This document shows, piece after piece, positions 11,165-23,289 of a DNA stretch of 64,000 nt; positions within the stretch are counted from its first letter, which is position 1; each line of letters begins with the position of its first letter. The translations under genes were made by a program, and so were the position numbers. Source of the stretch: Mytilus trossulus (lineage: Eukaryota > Mollusca > Bivalvia > Mytilida > Mytilidae). Location: contig NC_086381.1 of the NCBI RefSeq assembly GCF_036588685.1, positions 49,537,431 to 49,601,430 on the forward strand, written 5' to 3'. Below the pieces are notes generated by a model. That model was not told the origin of the DNA and ran no database searches. It saw only the letters and a list, made by a program, of their open reading frames with translations.

Positions 11165-13050
11165 ATCCTCTGCTATTGGGAAAACATGTACCAAACAGTG
11201 ATGTTATACCTTTTCTGTTCTGTTATTATCTATTGTAATTAGTGTATCGACATATCAGTCACGTGGATTACCATGTGGTTATACTGTAATGTTTGCAATG
11301 TTTTATAATTCCGTTTGATCGACTGTTCAATACGTACTACATTAGCATCCATATACGTTAAAGTAACAATAAATTTGTATTTCATTTAGGTATATTGACA
11401 CAATAAATCTTTTAAATAAACACTTGAGTGGAACACATTCACAGATAAAAAGTACACTTTACTTATTTGATGTACTCGAAGCGTTTTGTTCTTCTTAAAA
11501 TGTGTTTGAAATTCAATACCTGTTTATGTAACTGTAGAAACATTGTAAACTAACATTTGGTCACGATAAAAAAAATATATATACATAATACTCACAAGAA
11601 ATAGCCTCATATTTTCGCTAGTTTGTTTTCCTTGCATACAAACAATTTCATGTCATGACGAGTGCAATAAAATGATACTACATGCTTTCAAAATAGTTGA
11701 TTCTGGCGCTACTAAAAAATAATATGCGTTTCGCACAATATCAGGTGGTATTTTGGTGAGGTTTTTAAATCTCAATCACGAATCGGTTGGTCGACAAATT
11801 ATAATAAAGGTCTGTCGCAACGACAGTTTGTTTGCAGTCTTATATTTTCCTTAATAAAACCGTCGTCTACGTTAATATGTTAATTGGTGGTTTTCATCGA
11901 AATTGTGTAAAGTGTTATTGATTTTTTCACAACGATATTGCATGCATTAATTTTAATAAGGAACAGGGTTGATAAGGATCAATATAAATGATAAAAGAAG
12001 ACAGATGATAAATATATTATCTTAATTTTATTTATATTTAAAGTAAATTTATATGGGAAAGTAGTATTCCAATTCCTGCACTTATTTAAGTCATTTTCCA
12101 AATTAAGTATTTCCGATTCTCATTCCAGTGAGTAGAATTCCCGGTATTTATAGTCATCGTATCCTAGTATTTATCTATGTAATACATTTGTTACTTTTGA
12201 TTGCTTTGTATCGATGTCATTAGTTGATCCCTTTTTAACTGAATTTGGTGTGCGCTGTGTAACCACTGTCATCTAAACGAATCTTTCCCGTGTCAATGTA
12301 CCAATTATTCATTAGACGTCGTTTGTCGTTTTGCTGTTAACATGATCGTTTTCGTTTTTCGTTTCTTGTTTTGTACAACATCAGGATGTTATCTTTCTGT
12401 TTTTCTGTTTTCTATTTGTAATTTCGGGATTGTTATACATTTATTTGGTTAAGAAGTATCAGTTTTTTCTAATTGTTGAAGAAAACGCTTTGAGTGTTTA
12501 TAGTTGCTAATGTCTACGTTTTTTTATTTTTTTTTATTTTTGATATATGTTGTTTTAGCAATAGAACCACATCTCAATACTTTTTCAATGTTTGTAAACA
12601 ATTTTCGTTATGTCTTCGATATTTTCATCTAGAATTATCAATATTTTTAGACGTACAGCTTCCTGTAGGTTTTGTTAACGTGGTTTTACCTCTCTTCGAG
12701 ATGGGTTGACCAAATGGCAATTTTTCTGCTCACCTTTTGACGAAACGCAAGTCAAAGTAAGTACTTATATAAATGAATATCGCAGGAACCTAAAACTTAA
12801 GTTTTACTGGAGATGGGTTACGCATGTGCCATAAATGTTCAGGTATTAAAGAAAAGAATGTACACATTGAAAATTGAAATAAGGGAACGACGAAGTAAAA
12901 TCATTTCAGAACTCGAATCAACCATAAAAAAACGCTGTGTATACAGGAAAAAGGCTGATCTACATGTTTAATTGATAGTACCTTATAAACCAAATATGAA
13001 AAATAAACCCAAATCCATAATCACTAATTGGAGAACAAATGCTTCGTCAA
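11165..13050. other. intergenic region between the two channel genes
   Basis: No gene supported. It holds the duplicated first-exon flank described separately (11449-11608) and AT-rich single-copy-looking DNA. Open frames near 12494 are T-rich and show no family features. The promoter of channel gene A should lie just above 11164, but no clear core element was recognised. Confidence 0.5.
11449..11608 (-). repeat. tandem copy of the exon 1 / intron 1 junction of channel gene A
   Basis: About 160 bp here match 10937-11105 closely (AAAAGTACACTTTACTTATT, AAATGTGTTTGAAATTCAAT, CTAACATTTGGTCACGATAA in the same order). The match reaches a GTGAGT donor at the equivalent position, but the sequence beyond lacks an in-phase methionine: the only phase-compatible frame is closed by TAG. 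It appears to be a decayed duplicate of the first exon edge. Confidence 0.7.
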
Positions 13051-13056
13051 CTGATT

Positions 13057-13062
13057 TTTATT
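13057..13062 (-). promoter_or_regulatory. probable polyadenylation signal AATAAA
   Basis: AATAAA on the minus strand about 154 bases beyond the stop codon of channel gene B, at a spacing like that of gene A. Confidence 0.4.
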
Positions 13063-13215
13063 TTAAAAGAATGGAAAAAACTACAAAATAAATGCATTAT
13101 AAACAGCTTATGTTATATAGAAGGACGAGTCAACAAGTTTATGCACACATGGAGACTGAAGAAGTTTATAATGAACATTGAATATTGCACTACTGGAACT
13201 CATGTCCTGCCTTTT

Positions 13216-16200
13216 CTATTCCACATTAGAGCATGTATTAATATTCATGACATTAAACAGCTCAACGTGTGCACATACTGTAGTTATGAAACAGGAGAGT
13301 AAAGTAACCAAATCAAATATTTGTAAAGGTCTAAAATATTTCATCAGCCTTTGATATGCAATAATCTTCCAGTAATTTGTTGTGTTATCGTGCTGCTCTA
13401 ATGGTTCCTGTTTGGTATCGCCTGTTACTTCTTGTTGGTCGTTGAAATCAATGACTTGGTCTTTTTTACAAAAACTGTCATCTGAAGTAGGCTGAATAGA
13501 AGTCTGTGGACATGTGCGTTGGGGAATTTCTGATCTACTGCCAAAATAACTCAAAACAACAGAATTAAAAACAGCTACAAAGCTGCTGCACATCAGCTGT
13601 AGAAAGTATTTCCCTGAAATCAAAAAAAAAACAAATAAGGAACGCTATGAATATATATGTTGCATTGATATAAACATTTTATTGTGTAAACAATTGTGTT
13701 CAAATGTGTAGAATGACTAAAATTTTAATGTTTCCTATACGTGTGTTTCTATTTGTAAAAGAAACATGTTTAATCCGTCTCACATACGAATTGTTACCGC
13801 TAAGCTGTATTGTCCTTGTTAGCCTTTAAATAAACGACCCATATTAACATTGTTTGTGACGCAAAATCGGTACTGAAAGAAATGCTATTAAATGTAACTA
13901 AGCATTTATATTAAGTAACAGATATCATTTTTTTTTTTGTTGATAAATAAGCATTTTAACTGTTTACGGTTACCTTTGCCTTTCAATGTACATTTGATTT
14001 AAGCATTTAGCTATACTTCCGATCTGGTATTCATCTGTATTTTTTTTAATCATAAATAGCATGCGTGATTTGTAGTAGGGATAACTTATTCATGTTATTG
14101 TAAACAAGATGTTACTATAGTGCCTAACACGATTGTGTGAGGTAGACGAAATTGACTTTAAAACGATCGTATTGACTTTTGATGTGAAGAAATAGGCAGA
14201 TCGGACATATTTTGACTTTAGTTACTTACTTCTTAAGTTTGGGATTAATTGTTATCAACATATTCCAATGAGACTGAAAAATGCTTTTTTTATTACGATG
14301 AATAACAATGTTACCTGCCGTAGTCGTGCGTAAAATATATTTCGGTATTTCTCTTACGAAAATGACTTGTTTAATGGAACAAAACGTATTATTTGTAAAC
14401 TTTCTCTTTAATCTTCACTATATTCTTTTAAAAAATAACATTTCAACTGTATATTCCGAAAATTTTGTGAAAATCAAATACGTTGCAATTCTTGCCTTTC
14501 ATACCTTAACTTTCATTGACAAAACATAATATTGACTCGTCCAGTGTCCAGTTTGAAGGCCATTTAAGTTACTGTACACATTCATGCATGTTCTAATTAA
14601 TCAATAGTCATGTATGAAAAGCATAAACAAGTTTGAAGATAAATTAATAACAACTTAATCCAATTTAATTGCCTACGATTCAATAACAATGACCAGTCCA
14701 CATCATAAAAATGTATAGGGGTAAACTGGGTAGGGAGAAAATGTCAGATATTTTAATTTCATTATTTTGCAAAAAAGAGTAAAAATTTGTTAACCAACAG
14801 ATTTGTTATAATTTCATAAACATGTGGTTATGTATTGGTATAGTTTTTGGATCGTTCATTAGCGTATTTAAGGCTGTAGAAAGTTTGGCCTTCAAAAGTC
14901 AACATAACCATTGACTTTATAAAGAAAATTCGCCTTTTTAAAATATTGAATGTTTCACAAATAATACACGACAAAAAAGCAAAATCATTTCTAAAAACAC
15001 TGCAAAAAAATAATTCTGATTGATGCAGTGGTATTGTCATACATTGCACTGGAGTGAACAATGGTACATCAAACGTCTAATTCCCTCACACAATGTTATC
15101 GAACACTATAGAAGTTTGGTTTACCTGTATTGCTTTTCGTTTATTCAAAATGTATTTCGGTTTAACTTTCCCAATTCAATGTTATTGACTTTTATTGTAG
15201 ACAGATATGATACATTTTATTTAACTATAAAACAATTGTATGTTTCCGATAGTTTGTATATAATAGTGCATACTAACAACAGATACAATTTAAGTAGACG
15301 TTGAAATTGTTTAACAAATAAACCTACCTACAGCGGAAACATTTTTGGAGTTTTCTGGTAAAATACTGCTTACTTGCAGCATCAAGACCATAAACGATAG
15401 AAAAATCGTCATTCCAAAACCAAGACGTTCACCTTCTTCTATCGGAATAAAGAACGCTAAAACAGCAAGTATGGATAGTGCAGATGCAGGGATCACAATG
15501 TTGTAAATGTAATGTGCAGGTAACCTTAGCAAATATATATGAATTTCAGCAAAAGAATTATATATAGGCAATTTATCTAAACGCCAGATTACCCAGAACG
15601 CATGACTTTCTTTATTATCTTCAAATCCAGTTAGCGATTCATTTTCTTCCCAAACGAATATATGTTGTTGGCTGACACCAGACGCTCCAATAATTATTTT
15701 ACATTTCGTACAATCGGCAGGAAATGATGCTGTATCAGCGTTGCATATAGTGCTCAGTTCGCCATAAGGTTGAGCGTGAATTGTTCCATCGTATTTGAGA
15801 AGAATTTTTTCAGCTTGAAGTCCATCAGATAAAAAACTTGATTCAAGTCTGAAAAACATTTTTTATATTGAAGTATATATATATATATATATATATATTA
15901 AATAAACGTAACCTAGATACCAGGATTGAAATTGAGTATTTGCGCCAAAAGAACGTTTCGACTACATTAGTGTCGCTCGAATAAAAAAAAGTCCAAACAC
16001 AGTTCGAAGTTGAAGAGCCCTGAGGATCAAATATTTTTAAAAGTTTTTCCAAAAACAGATTAGGTAATCTATTCCTCAGGTATAAAAGCCTTTTTATTTC
16101 AATAATGTAGATTTACGAAAACATTATATATAAATGCAAATTACGTATCAAAGTAAACAGTATGCTATGAATATTTCGGTCACATGAGTGAATAATTAAA

Positions 16201-18245
16201 AATGCTTAATGCCATTAAGTAAGCCTTAATGGTAAAGAGGAAAAGTATATATGACAACACTTATATCATTTTAAACAGTTGTGTCAGTTAACCAATTATT
16301 ACATAGAACAACAAATCCTTACAATCACAAATACTGATAATATAACCTACTGGTAATACACAAATAAACATTTGTAAATGATAAAATTGTTTGTCAAACC
16401 GATTAAATATTGTAAAATCAGGTGTCCAAACTTCCTTCCCTGTTGCTGTCAAATAAGATTTTCCTCCATATAAAGAGGGGTCCCAAACAAGGAAGTCGTC
16501 TTTCCATTTCTATAACAGAAAGAAATAAGACAAAAATTTAAAAAAATTTAAATTTTTAAAACATATTAAATTTTAGTTTTGCTTTAAAAGTATATATTTG
16601 CAAATACTAACGGTATATCTACACATTTATACATTTCACAAGAAATGAATATCTGTTAACATATATGTAAAACATCTAATAAATGATATTTTCATTGGTG
16701 GTCTTATATTGGGTTTTATGTCTGTCTTTGATTTATTTCTTCTTTGGTATCTGTAGATTTTTTTTATTATTATTTTAAACTTGTTTTCACTGACTTATTG
16801 TTTTGATTGACTTTCTCAAAACGTTTCCAAATTCCTGTTAATGATTATTTTAAAATATGTTTTAACTGTACAAATTTAGATGCATGTACTATTTTATTTT
16901 TATTAGACATAACATGTATATGTTGTAATGATTGATTTAATAAATGTCCTACCAAATCCATTCCAATAGATTGAGAAAGTCGTGCTTCCTTTTCGAACTG
17001 AAATAGAATAAATGTATGATGTATATACAAACTAAGAAAGCTATATTATAAAATTAAATAATGTCTTCTCGACATTACTAATTTCCAAATTTCTTTTAGG
17101 CATCTTTACAATATTCGACAAAACGACATAAACTTAGTAACGTTTACATAAAAAGAGAAGTAAAATGAGTTCAGTATTTTTGTGTTTTTACTTTTTATGT
17201 ACCAAAGAAACATTGAAACCCAATGTCGAAAATAACCTTACAACATCATGGCTGAAAAACAAAGTAACAAACGGACAAACAATAGTACACAAAACCGAAC
17301 ATTGAAAACAAAAGACTGTGCACTATGAACTCCACAATAAAAATGTTGTGATCTCGAGTACTTTTCTAGGTAAGCAGACCAGCTACCACATGTGGCAACT
17401 GTTCCCGTTGTGTTATTAATATAAGTACAAACCCTGTGAAAACCTAACATATATTCAGTCATTTGAGTATTGCAGGGCTGTAGAAGAAGCTTATGTTTCT
17501 TTTAAAAAGTGTAATCTGTACCAACCTTATCGTAGTAAGCATCCGTTTCGAATTCTCGATAAAGTATCCGTTAGTTTAGTTAGGAAAAATCGGAAATTGA
17601 TTGATGAGACACACTTTAGCACTTTTTATCTCACAACGCACAAACAGTTAAAAGCACGCCTAAATTACAAATCAAAACCGTAAAACATTAAATATAAAAA
17701 AACAAAAATGTGGTTTGATTGCCAATGAGACAACTCTCTACAAGCTAGCGATATTTAAAAAAATAAAACATACCAGTCCTTCTAGTCTTATAAAATTCCA
17801 CTTCATGACAATTTCTACATTTTCAGTAACGTTCCAACGTGGAATAACCTTTGAACTATATCTTGACTCATTAAACAGGACATTTCTCAACATCAGCTCA
17901 TGGTTTATTGTTTCTAAACCTGCAGCAAAAGAAAAAGATCAGGGATAAAAGCAAAACAACGAAAGACAATTATTAGCTTATAAAACACAACAGAGAAAAT
18001 AAGAATGAGCAACATGAACTCCACTATAAATCGGGATAATCACAGGTGCTGGGGGAAGATGAGCACATACAAATCTTCATAAAGTAGTACTGTGCATACT
18101 TAAATAACCGTAATATCAGAATGTATGTACGTCCGTTTTTTATTGATTAATCATTAACGTAAGAAACAAATTAATACTTACTAGATGTGGTTTTACAGAA
18201 AATTGATAAACAGGACAAAATATATGTCTTCCATATAGACGTCAT
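13216..18245 (-). CDS. nicotinic-receptor-like Cys-loop ion-channel subunit, six exons (copy B)
   Basis: Coding exons: 18245-18182, 17919-17774, 16997-16953, 16509-16400, 15848-15328, 13613-13216. Sizes and phases match copy A (64, 146, 45 and 110 nt are identical; the fifth exon is 3 nt longer), giving 427 residues. It has a signal peptide (MTSIWKTYILSCLSIFCK), FNES and NVTE glycosylation sites, WTPDFTIFN, a 13-residue Cys-loop with FPADCTKC, M1 (YIYNIVIPASALSILAVLAF), M2 following GERLGFG, M3 and M4. The loop B tryptophan is serine, the complementary-face tryptophan is methionine, the loop A tyrosine is phenylalanine, and no loop C cysteine pair exists. It probably arose by tandem duplication with copy A and may co-assemble with it. 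Ligand and partner are inference. Introns contain repeats. Confidence 0.93.
15871..15899. repeat. (AT)n microsatellite
   Basis: Uninterrupted AT dinucleotides just upstream of the acceptor of exon 5 of channel gene B. Confidence 0.85.
15905..16055 (-). repeat. dispersed repeat S1 (intron)
   Basis: Contains CTAGATACCAGGATTGAAAT, GTGTCGCTCG and GTTCGAAGTTGAAGAGCCCT, the minus-strand layout of repeat S1. It lies in intron 4 of channel gene B. Confidence 0.7.
17209..17465 (-). repeat. diverged 3' tail of a family P retroelement (intron)
   Basis: Order and wording match the family P tail in diverged form: ACAAACAATAGTACACAAAA, GTAAGCAGACC, CCACATGTGGCA and GTTGTGTTATT. It lies in intron 2 of channel gene B. 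Confidence 0.6.
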
Positions 18246-18767
18246 TATTCTAGTTGAAACTAAACTTCATCATACAGAATTAGTTTTATAACATTGCATT
18301 TTGATGTACCGAAAAAATCATTCAAATGGATGATTGTCGGCACGTGACTTACAACTATCAATGTTTAATAATTCCGTCAGATCGATTAAATACATCTAGC
18401 ACTAGTACTAATTTCTATAACTCAATATTTGTTGGAATCTTTATTTGTACATTTTATATATTTACACTAGACATTTAACCTAGGAAATTGACTGCGTTAT
18501 CATATTTTTTTTGTTAATTTGATATTATTCCATACATAAATACGTGATTCAAAAATAGACGATTCATATAAATATTTAAATCCATATTGAAGAATAGATT
18601 TTTTTTTTAAATTATTACAATCCATTTGTTTCAAATTATTCTAATAAATTATTTTACTTTTGAAAAAAAATATGTTTTAACTTAAAATACTAAAGGTGTA
18701 ACCCTATTTGTAAAATGATTTGAAAAAAAGCTATTTCCCTGAATTCACTTACATCTCTATAAAAAAT

Positions 18768-19120
18768 TTATGAGACATACCTATATTATATAGCATTAAC
18801 ACATTAAAAAGTAGTCCGAAGTTATTAGGGTGGAACTCACAACGGAGGCAACGAAAAAGAACTGACAAAAAATAGAGAAAAATGGTAATTAATAAACAGG
18901 ACAAAAAATACGTCACCCATATAGACGTCATAATTCTAGTTGAAGTTAAACATCATCATACAGAATTAGTTTTATATTATTGCGTTTTGATGTATCGAAA
19001 AAAAATTGTAATGAGACATACCAATTTGTTCACCATTTATACATTAGAAAAATACTCAAAAATTATGAATGGGGCACTCACAGCCGACGCAAAAAACAAA
19101 ACATTTGGAAAATGGTAACT
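18768..19120. repeat. tandem duplication around the extra first exon
   Basis: 18768-18895 and 19009-19120 are diverged direct copies (ATGAGACATACC, AAGAAC/ACAAAAC blocks, AAATGGTAA at the end), both keeping a minus-strand GTGAGT. Only the left copy is followed by the signal-peptide exon. Confidence 0.6.
18841..18931 (-). pseudogene. duplicated first exon of channel gene B (alternative or relic signal-peptide exon)
   Basis: Begins ATG and encodes MTSIWVTYFLSCLLITIFLY, closely resembling exon 1 of gene B (MTSIWKTYILSC). About 130 bp around it match 18190-18310. Its reading frame stays open to a strong GTGAGT donor at 18840, and the exon is 91 nt long, leaving phase 1, exactly what exon 2 (17919) requires; splicing would create a cysteine codon at the join. 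It could be a working alternative first exon or a remnant of a third paralog. The original donor position is not conserved and no other exon of a third gene was found. Confidence 0.55.
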
Positions 19121-19289
19121 ATCACAAACTAAACATAAAACATAAAACCGAGAAACACACGTACAATCCTAAATATCTAGTGTCAGTTAACTCAGTCTCT
19201 GTTTGATACATGAACTGTGGAGCTACATTTGTTTGATTAAATCGCACATATTTTAAAAAACTGTCAATATAAAAAGGTAGATAAGGTAT

Positions 19290-19990
19290 GATTACTAATA
19301 TAACAGTTCTTCACAGAAGACCAAATGACACAGACATTTAAACTTCAGGTCACTGTACTGTCTTCAACAATGAACAAATTCCATACGGAGTAGTCAGCTA
19401 TAAAGGCCCCCGAAATGGCAAATATTATACGTTTTAAATAAGAAAAACTAACTGCCTAAAAATGTACAAATAATAAACGAAAACCAAATATGTTCCACAT
19501 CCAAAAACGATTAAAATGATTCTGGCACATACAGAATGGAACGGGATTGAACCTGTTAGTTGGCACCCACCACTCACCCTTATCCTTGGATAGAGGTGCA
19601 ACATATCAGTACAATCACTGTACAAAAACAATTAACAAAAAACTTATATAATCAACAGCAATAAACAACAAGAACTCAATCACAGACTCCTGACTTTGAA
19701 AAGGCACAAATATATAGAACGTTGCTGGGTTAAATATCTTAGTTAGCGTTCAACCGACCAGTTGTCAGTTGAAAAGGGCTGAACTCGTCAGATGGATATG
19801 AAATAGAACTGTAATTATCTAAAAACACAGGGGGACGTGCTCGAGTACTTGTACATCCAAAACAACAAAACAACACATAAGAACATATCTGAGAGTACTC
19901 CCAGTACCTAACAATTAGTCCACAGCCAAAATCAACTTATAAACATTCATGCAACGAAAACTTCATTAACTTATCAGTTCACATCCAATG
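19290..19990 (-). repeat. dispersed repeat S2 plus an adjoining repeat with a tRNA-like B box
   Basis: 19290-19420 is the complement of the S2 tail (CAATGAACAAATTCCATACG, TAGTCAGCTATAAAGGCCCC). The following part holds GGGATTGAACCTGTTAGTTG, whose complement contains GGTTCAATCCC, a B-box-like pol III motif, suggesting a SINE-type origin. No folded tRNA gene was found. Confidence 0.5.
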
Positions 19991-20507
19991 GATTAAGTGT
20001 CAAGAACAACGTAATGTAAATTTCTTGCAGGTTTTAGGGGTTTTACTTTTTATTTTTATTTAAAAATTTATCAAAGGAAAATTAAAAAAAAAAAAATTGC
20101 CTGACTTTGCTAACATCTTCGTCATTTGGTCTCTATTAGAGAGTTGTTTCCCTTTTAATCATACCAACCGGTTATTTTAAGCTGACATATATTTCGTTAT
20201 AAGTAAGCATGTTAAATTTTACGTTCTTACTCTGTTATGCACATACTGCTGGTGGACTCTCATTTCAGCGTTCTGCCCGATCCAATACAGCGTATATTTT
20301 CATCGATGATGGAAAGTTCGATATAACAAAGAATCATTTTAGTGCACTACAGTGAAACCTGTTTTAATAGACCACTCAAGGGAGATAAAAAAAAAACAGT
20401 CGTCTCATGCTACAGGTGGTCTTTTGATATAGGTTCAATCAATAAGAAATTCATTACAAACGGACCTAAAATTAATTATCCTTTAATAAAGTTTTATGTG
20501 TAATAGA
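19991..20507. other. intergenic, no gene seen
   Basis: AT-rich sequence, with A-runs at about 20085 and 20390. Nothing recognised. Confidence 0.4.
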
Positions 20508-21655
20508 GGGACGAAAGATACCAAAGGGACAGTCAAACCTATAAAGCTAAAACGAACTGACAACGCCAAGGCTAAAAATGACAAAAAGACAAACAGAAAA
20601 ACAATAGTTCACACGACACAACATAGAAAACTAAAGAATAAACAACACGAACCCCACCAAGAACTAGGGGTGATCTCAGGTGCTCCGGACAGGTAAGCAG
20701 ATCCTGCTCCACATGTGGCACCCGTCGTGTTGCTTATGTGATTACAAATCCGGTAAAAGTATAATTCGGTTGGTCACATTCATGAACGGCAAGGGGATTG
20801 TAGTTACGACGTAAGGAATATATCCGATATCATGTGTGAAACGGTTATTCCATAGCGGTCAACCAACTCGTGATGGCGTCCGCAAAATTTACGAAGGGAT
20901 GATTTCAACTTCACCATTTGGAACTCTTGGTTTAATAACTTCCTTGTGAGCAATAACCCTCTATCAAGAAAATCTTGATCGGAAATGCAAGCACGGGATA
21001 TCGTATCAATTGGGAGATATATACGCCGTATGCAGGTGCTGCTGGAATGTTGCTACTTAGAAATGGAAAGTTCACCAGTTCTCTTTTGTCGTAAAGTTTT
21101 GTTTTCAACCGACCCTCATTGTCAATTTGTAGATGTAAGTCAAGATATGAAGCCGACTTAACTGTATCTGTAGTATCCTTTATCTCCAATTCAATGGGAA
21201 AGATGCGTTTCACATATGAATTATTAAGTGAAAGAACGTCATCTATATAGCGGAAAGTAGAGTTAAAGGATATTGCTAACTTCTTATCTTTCTTCCTAAG
21301 AAGTTCCTGCATGAAGTCAGCCTCATAATAATAAAGAAACAAGTCGGCAAGTTGAGGGGCACAGTTTGTTCCCATTGGTATGCCGACAGTCTGTTGAAAA
21401 ACATGTCCTCCGAACGTAACAAATATGTTGTTAATCAAGAAATCAAGCATCATGATAATATCAGTTTCAGAGAATTTTTTGTTTGAATCAGAGTGACTCT
21501 TCACAAAGTAGGATTTATCCCTACCTAAGACAAGATACTTGTATCTACGTTGGCCATTCTTTTTTATGAAGCAAAGTAATACCAATTATTTCAATTTGTC
21601 TTTTAGTTTGAAATGTGGAATACTTGTAAGCAGGTTTGACTGTAATTGTTTTCCA
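20508..21655 (-). mobile_element. family P retroelement: near-complete reverse-transcriptase core and 3' tail
   Basis: The longest copy of this family. Minus-strand ORF 21585-20932 encodes RRYKYLVLGRDKSYFVKSHS, QTVGIPMGTNCAPQLADLF and the catalytic FRYIDDVLSL, then SASYLDLHLQIDNEGRLKTK and SNIPAAPAYGVYISQLIRY. A one-base deletion near 21000 shifts the frame before the LDRGLLLTRKLLNQ segment, and an upstream TAA at about 21590 interrupts the N-terminal homology (TSIPHFKLKDKLK). It is therefore inactive. The tail runs to AGAGGGACGAAAGATACCAA at the low-coordinate end. The PMGxxxAPxLADLF and YIDDV pattern recalls Penelope-like enzymes, but the class is uncertain. Confidence 0.85.
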
Positions 21656-21735
21656 TGGGTATTTTAATAAGCATCACGAATGTTTTGTTTTAGTCTACAG
21701 TTAATGTAAATATGTAATAGGTTATCACATAATAC

Positions 21736-21945
21736 GTTGTACTGTGGATTCATTTATTTTCGTTGGTATCAATTTTCTTGGATTACCGAAAACTTGCAAA
21801 TTCGTGGATATTTCATTTTGTTGTTTTGCAAATCTCTATAAACAAAACCTATCGAAGACATGTGATGTGTTGAACATTTCATTTCGTGGTACACCTATAC
21901 CAACGAAACCCACAAACATTGGTATCCAACGAATACACAGTATAT
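21736..21945. repeat. palindromic bivalve repeat (TGGATTCATTTATTTTCG type)
   Basis: TGTGGATTCATTTATTTTCG, TTGGATTACCGAAAACTTGC, TCGTGGTACACC and AACGAAACCCACAAACATTG form a partly self-complementary array of TTCGTGG and CCAACGAAA motifs. I recognise this as a very common small element in bivalve genomes. A homopolymer T tract follows at 22060-22084. Confidence 0.6.
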
Positions 21946-22399
21946 GTAATGGGCAACTTAAATGGTTCAATTTTTTTGTTGTTCGTTTTGTTCCGAAGTC
22001 TTTGTTTGATTCCTTTGTGTTGCCTTATATCGAAAGTGTTCTTTATGCGCCTGTCTTCTTTCTTTTTTTTTTTCTTTTTTTTTTGCTGTTGACTGCTCTT
22101 CAATTTGTGTTGTTCGCTTGTTTTATTATCTTTTCTATGTTTTGTAATTTGACTGACTAATTGCTATAAGCGCAGCGTGTAATATATCGTCCGATTTTTT
22201 TTGTTCAACAGGACTTCATTTGATGTACAGCATATACACGTTTTTCATTTGTATTGATCAGAGGTTCTGTTACTAGTTATTGGTCTGTCGAATATATGGT
22301 ATTTATATCAGACTTCAAATGGGGAAAATATTTAAAAAAATTAATTAATAGATTTCAATCTGAAATTATAACCCAATTCAAATATGGCTTTTGAATTTT

Positions 22400-22625
22400 T
22401 TAAATACTAAGGCTTTTCTACCTTAGGCATATATTACCTTAGCTGTATTTGGCAACACTTTAAGGACATTTGGATCTCAATGCTCTTCCACTTCGTGATT
22501 TATTTGGCTTTTTTTAAACCCTTTTTCGATTCGAGCGCCACTGATAAGTCTTTTGTAGACGAAACGCGCGTCTTGCGTATATATAAAATTTAGTCCTGGT
22601 ATCTGTGATAAGTTTATTTCTATCA
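22400..22625 (+). repeat. dispersed repeat S1, near-complete copy
   Basis: Has the full layout: AAATACTAAGGCTTTTCTAC, TATTTGGCAACACTTTAAGG, CTCAATGCTCTTCCACTTCG, GATTCGAGCGCCACTGATAA, TTTTGTAGACGAAACGCGCG and TTTAGTCCTGGTATCTGTGA. This copy defines the family for the other entries. Confidence 0.8.
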
Positions 22626-23260
22626 AAAATATACAATTTATATTTTTGAATTTGCAATCAACCGAGTAAACATTAATTTTGACAGGCTAAACAAGCTATT
22701 TATCCATACTGATTTATCAACATCAAAATAGTCATCTTTCTTTAGACTGATTACAATTAATGCATTCATAGAAATTCAAATAATACTGTTACGTTGATTT
22801 TGTATTTATTTTATTTACTTTCGATCGTCCATTAACAGAAATTCAACAACACAAGGTTTGGACAAGGGAAATATTTATGCAACTTCCGATGAAAGCTATG
22901 ATCAATACAGAATCATTGTTACTGTCATGGTTGTTTGTCTATCATAGCTATTTTGATAAAAGTTCACTAAGACAACAACACTCAGGTTAATAAGAGTAGC
23001 AAAACAAGGCCGATAACAACCTTTCCATGAACATGTTGTTTCTGATTTATGCTTTAGACACTTTTAATATATCTTAACATTTTGAAGTAAGAGTAATAAT
23101 TTACAAACATCATCAAAGTATACCAGCTTGAATATCTCCAATATCCATCAAAATATGACATAAGAGTTGTTGCATTTCAAACAAGAGATACAATAGTGTG
23201 TTTTTATTCAAATATAGGGTATTTAAACTTAAGAAATATTATCCATTTATGAAATTCTTT
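22626..23260. other. intergenic, no gene seen
   Basis: AT-rich with no recognised gene or repeat. Confidence 0.4.
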
Positions 23261-23289
23261 TTTTTACTTTCATATCATTACCTGTTGTT

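Noticed and set aside
19540-19575. Possible tRNA gene (B-box-like GGTTCAATCCC)
   Set aside because: No cloverleaf can be folded around it and it lies in a dispersed repeat.
20496-20696. 66-codon lysine-rich plus-strand frame, also seen at 42083
   Set aside because: Antisense of the family P 3' tail, present in several copies.
21744-22160. 138-codon plus-strand open frame
   Set aside because: It covers a palindromic repeat and a poly-T tract; the phenylalanine runs are low complexity.
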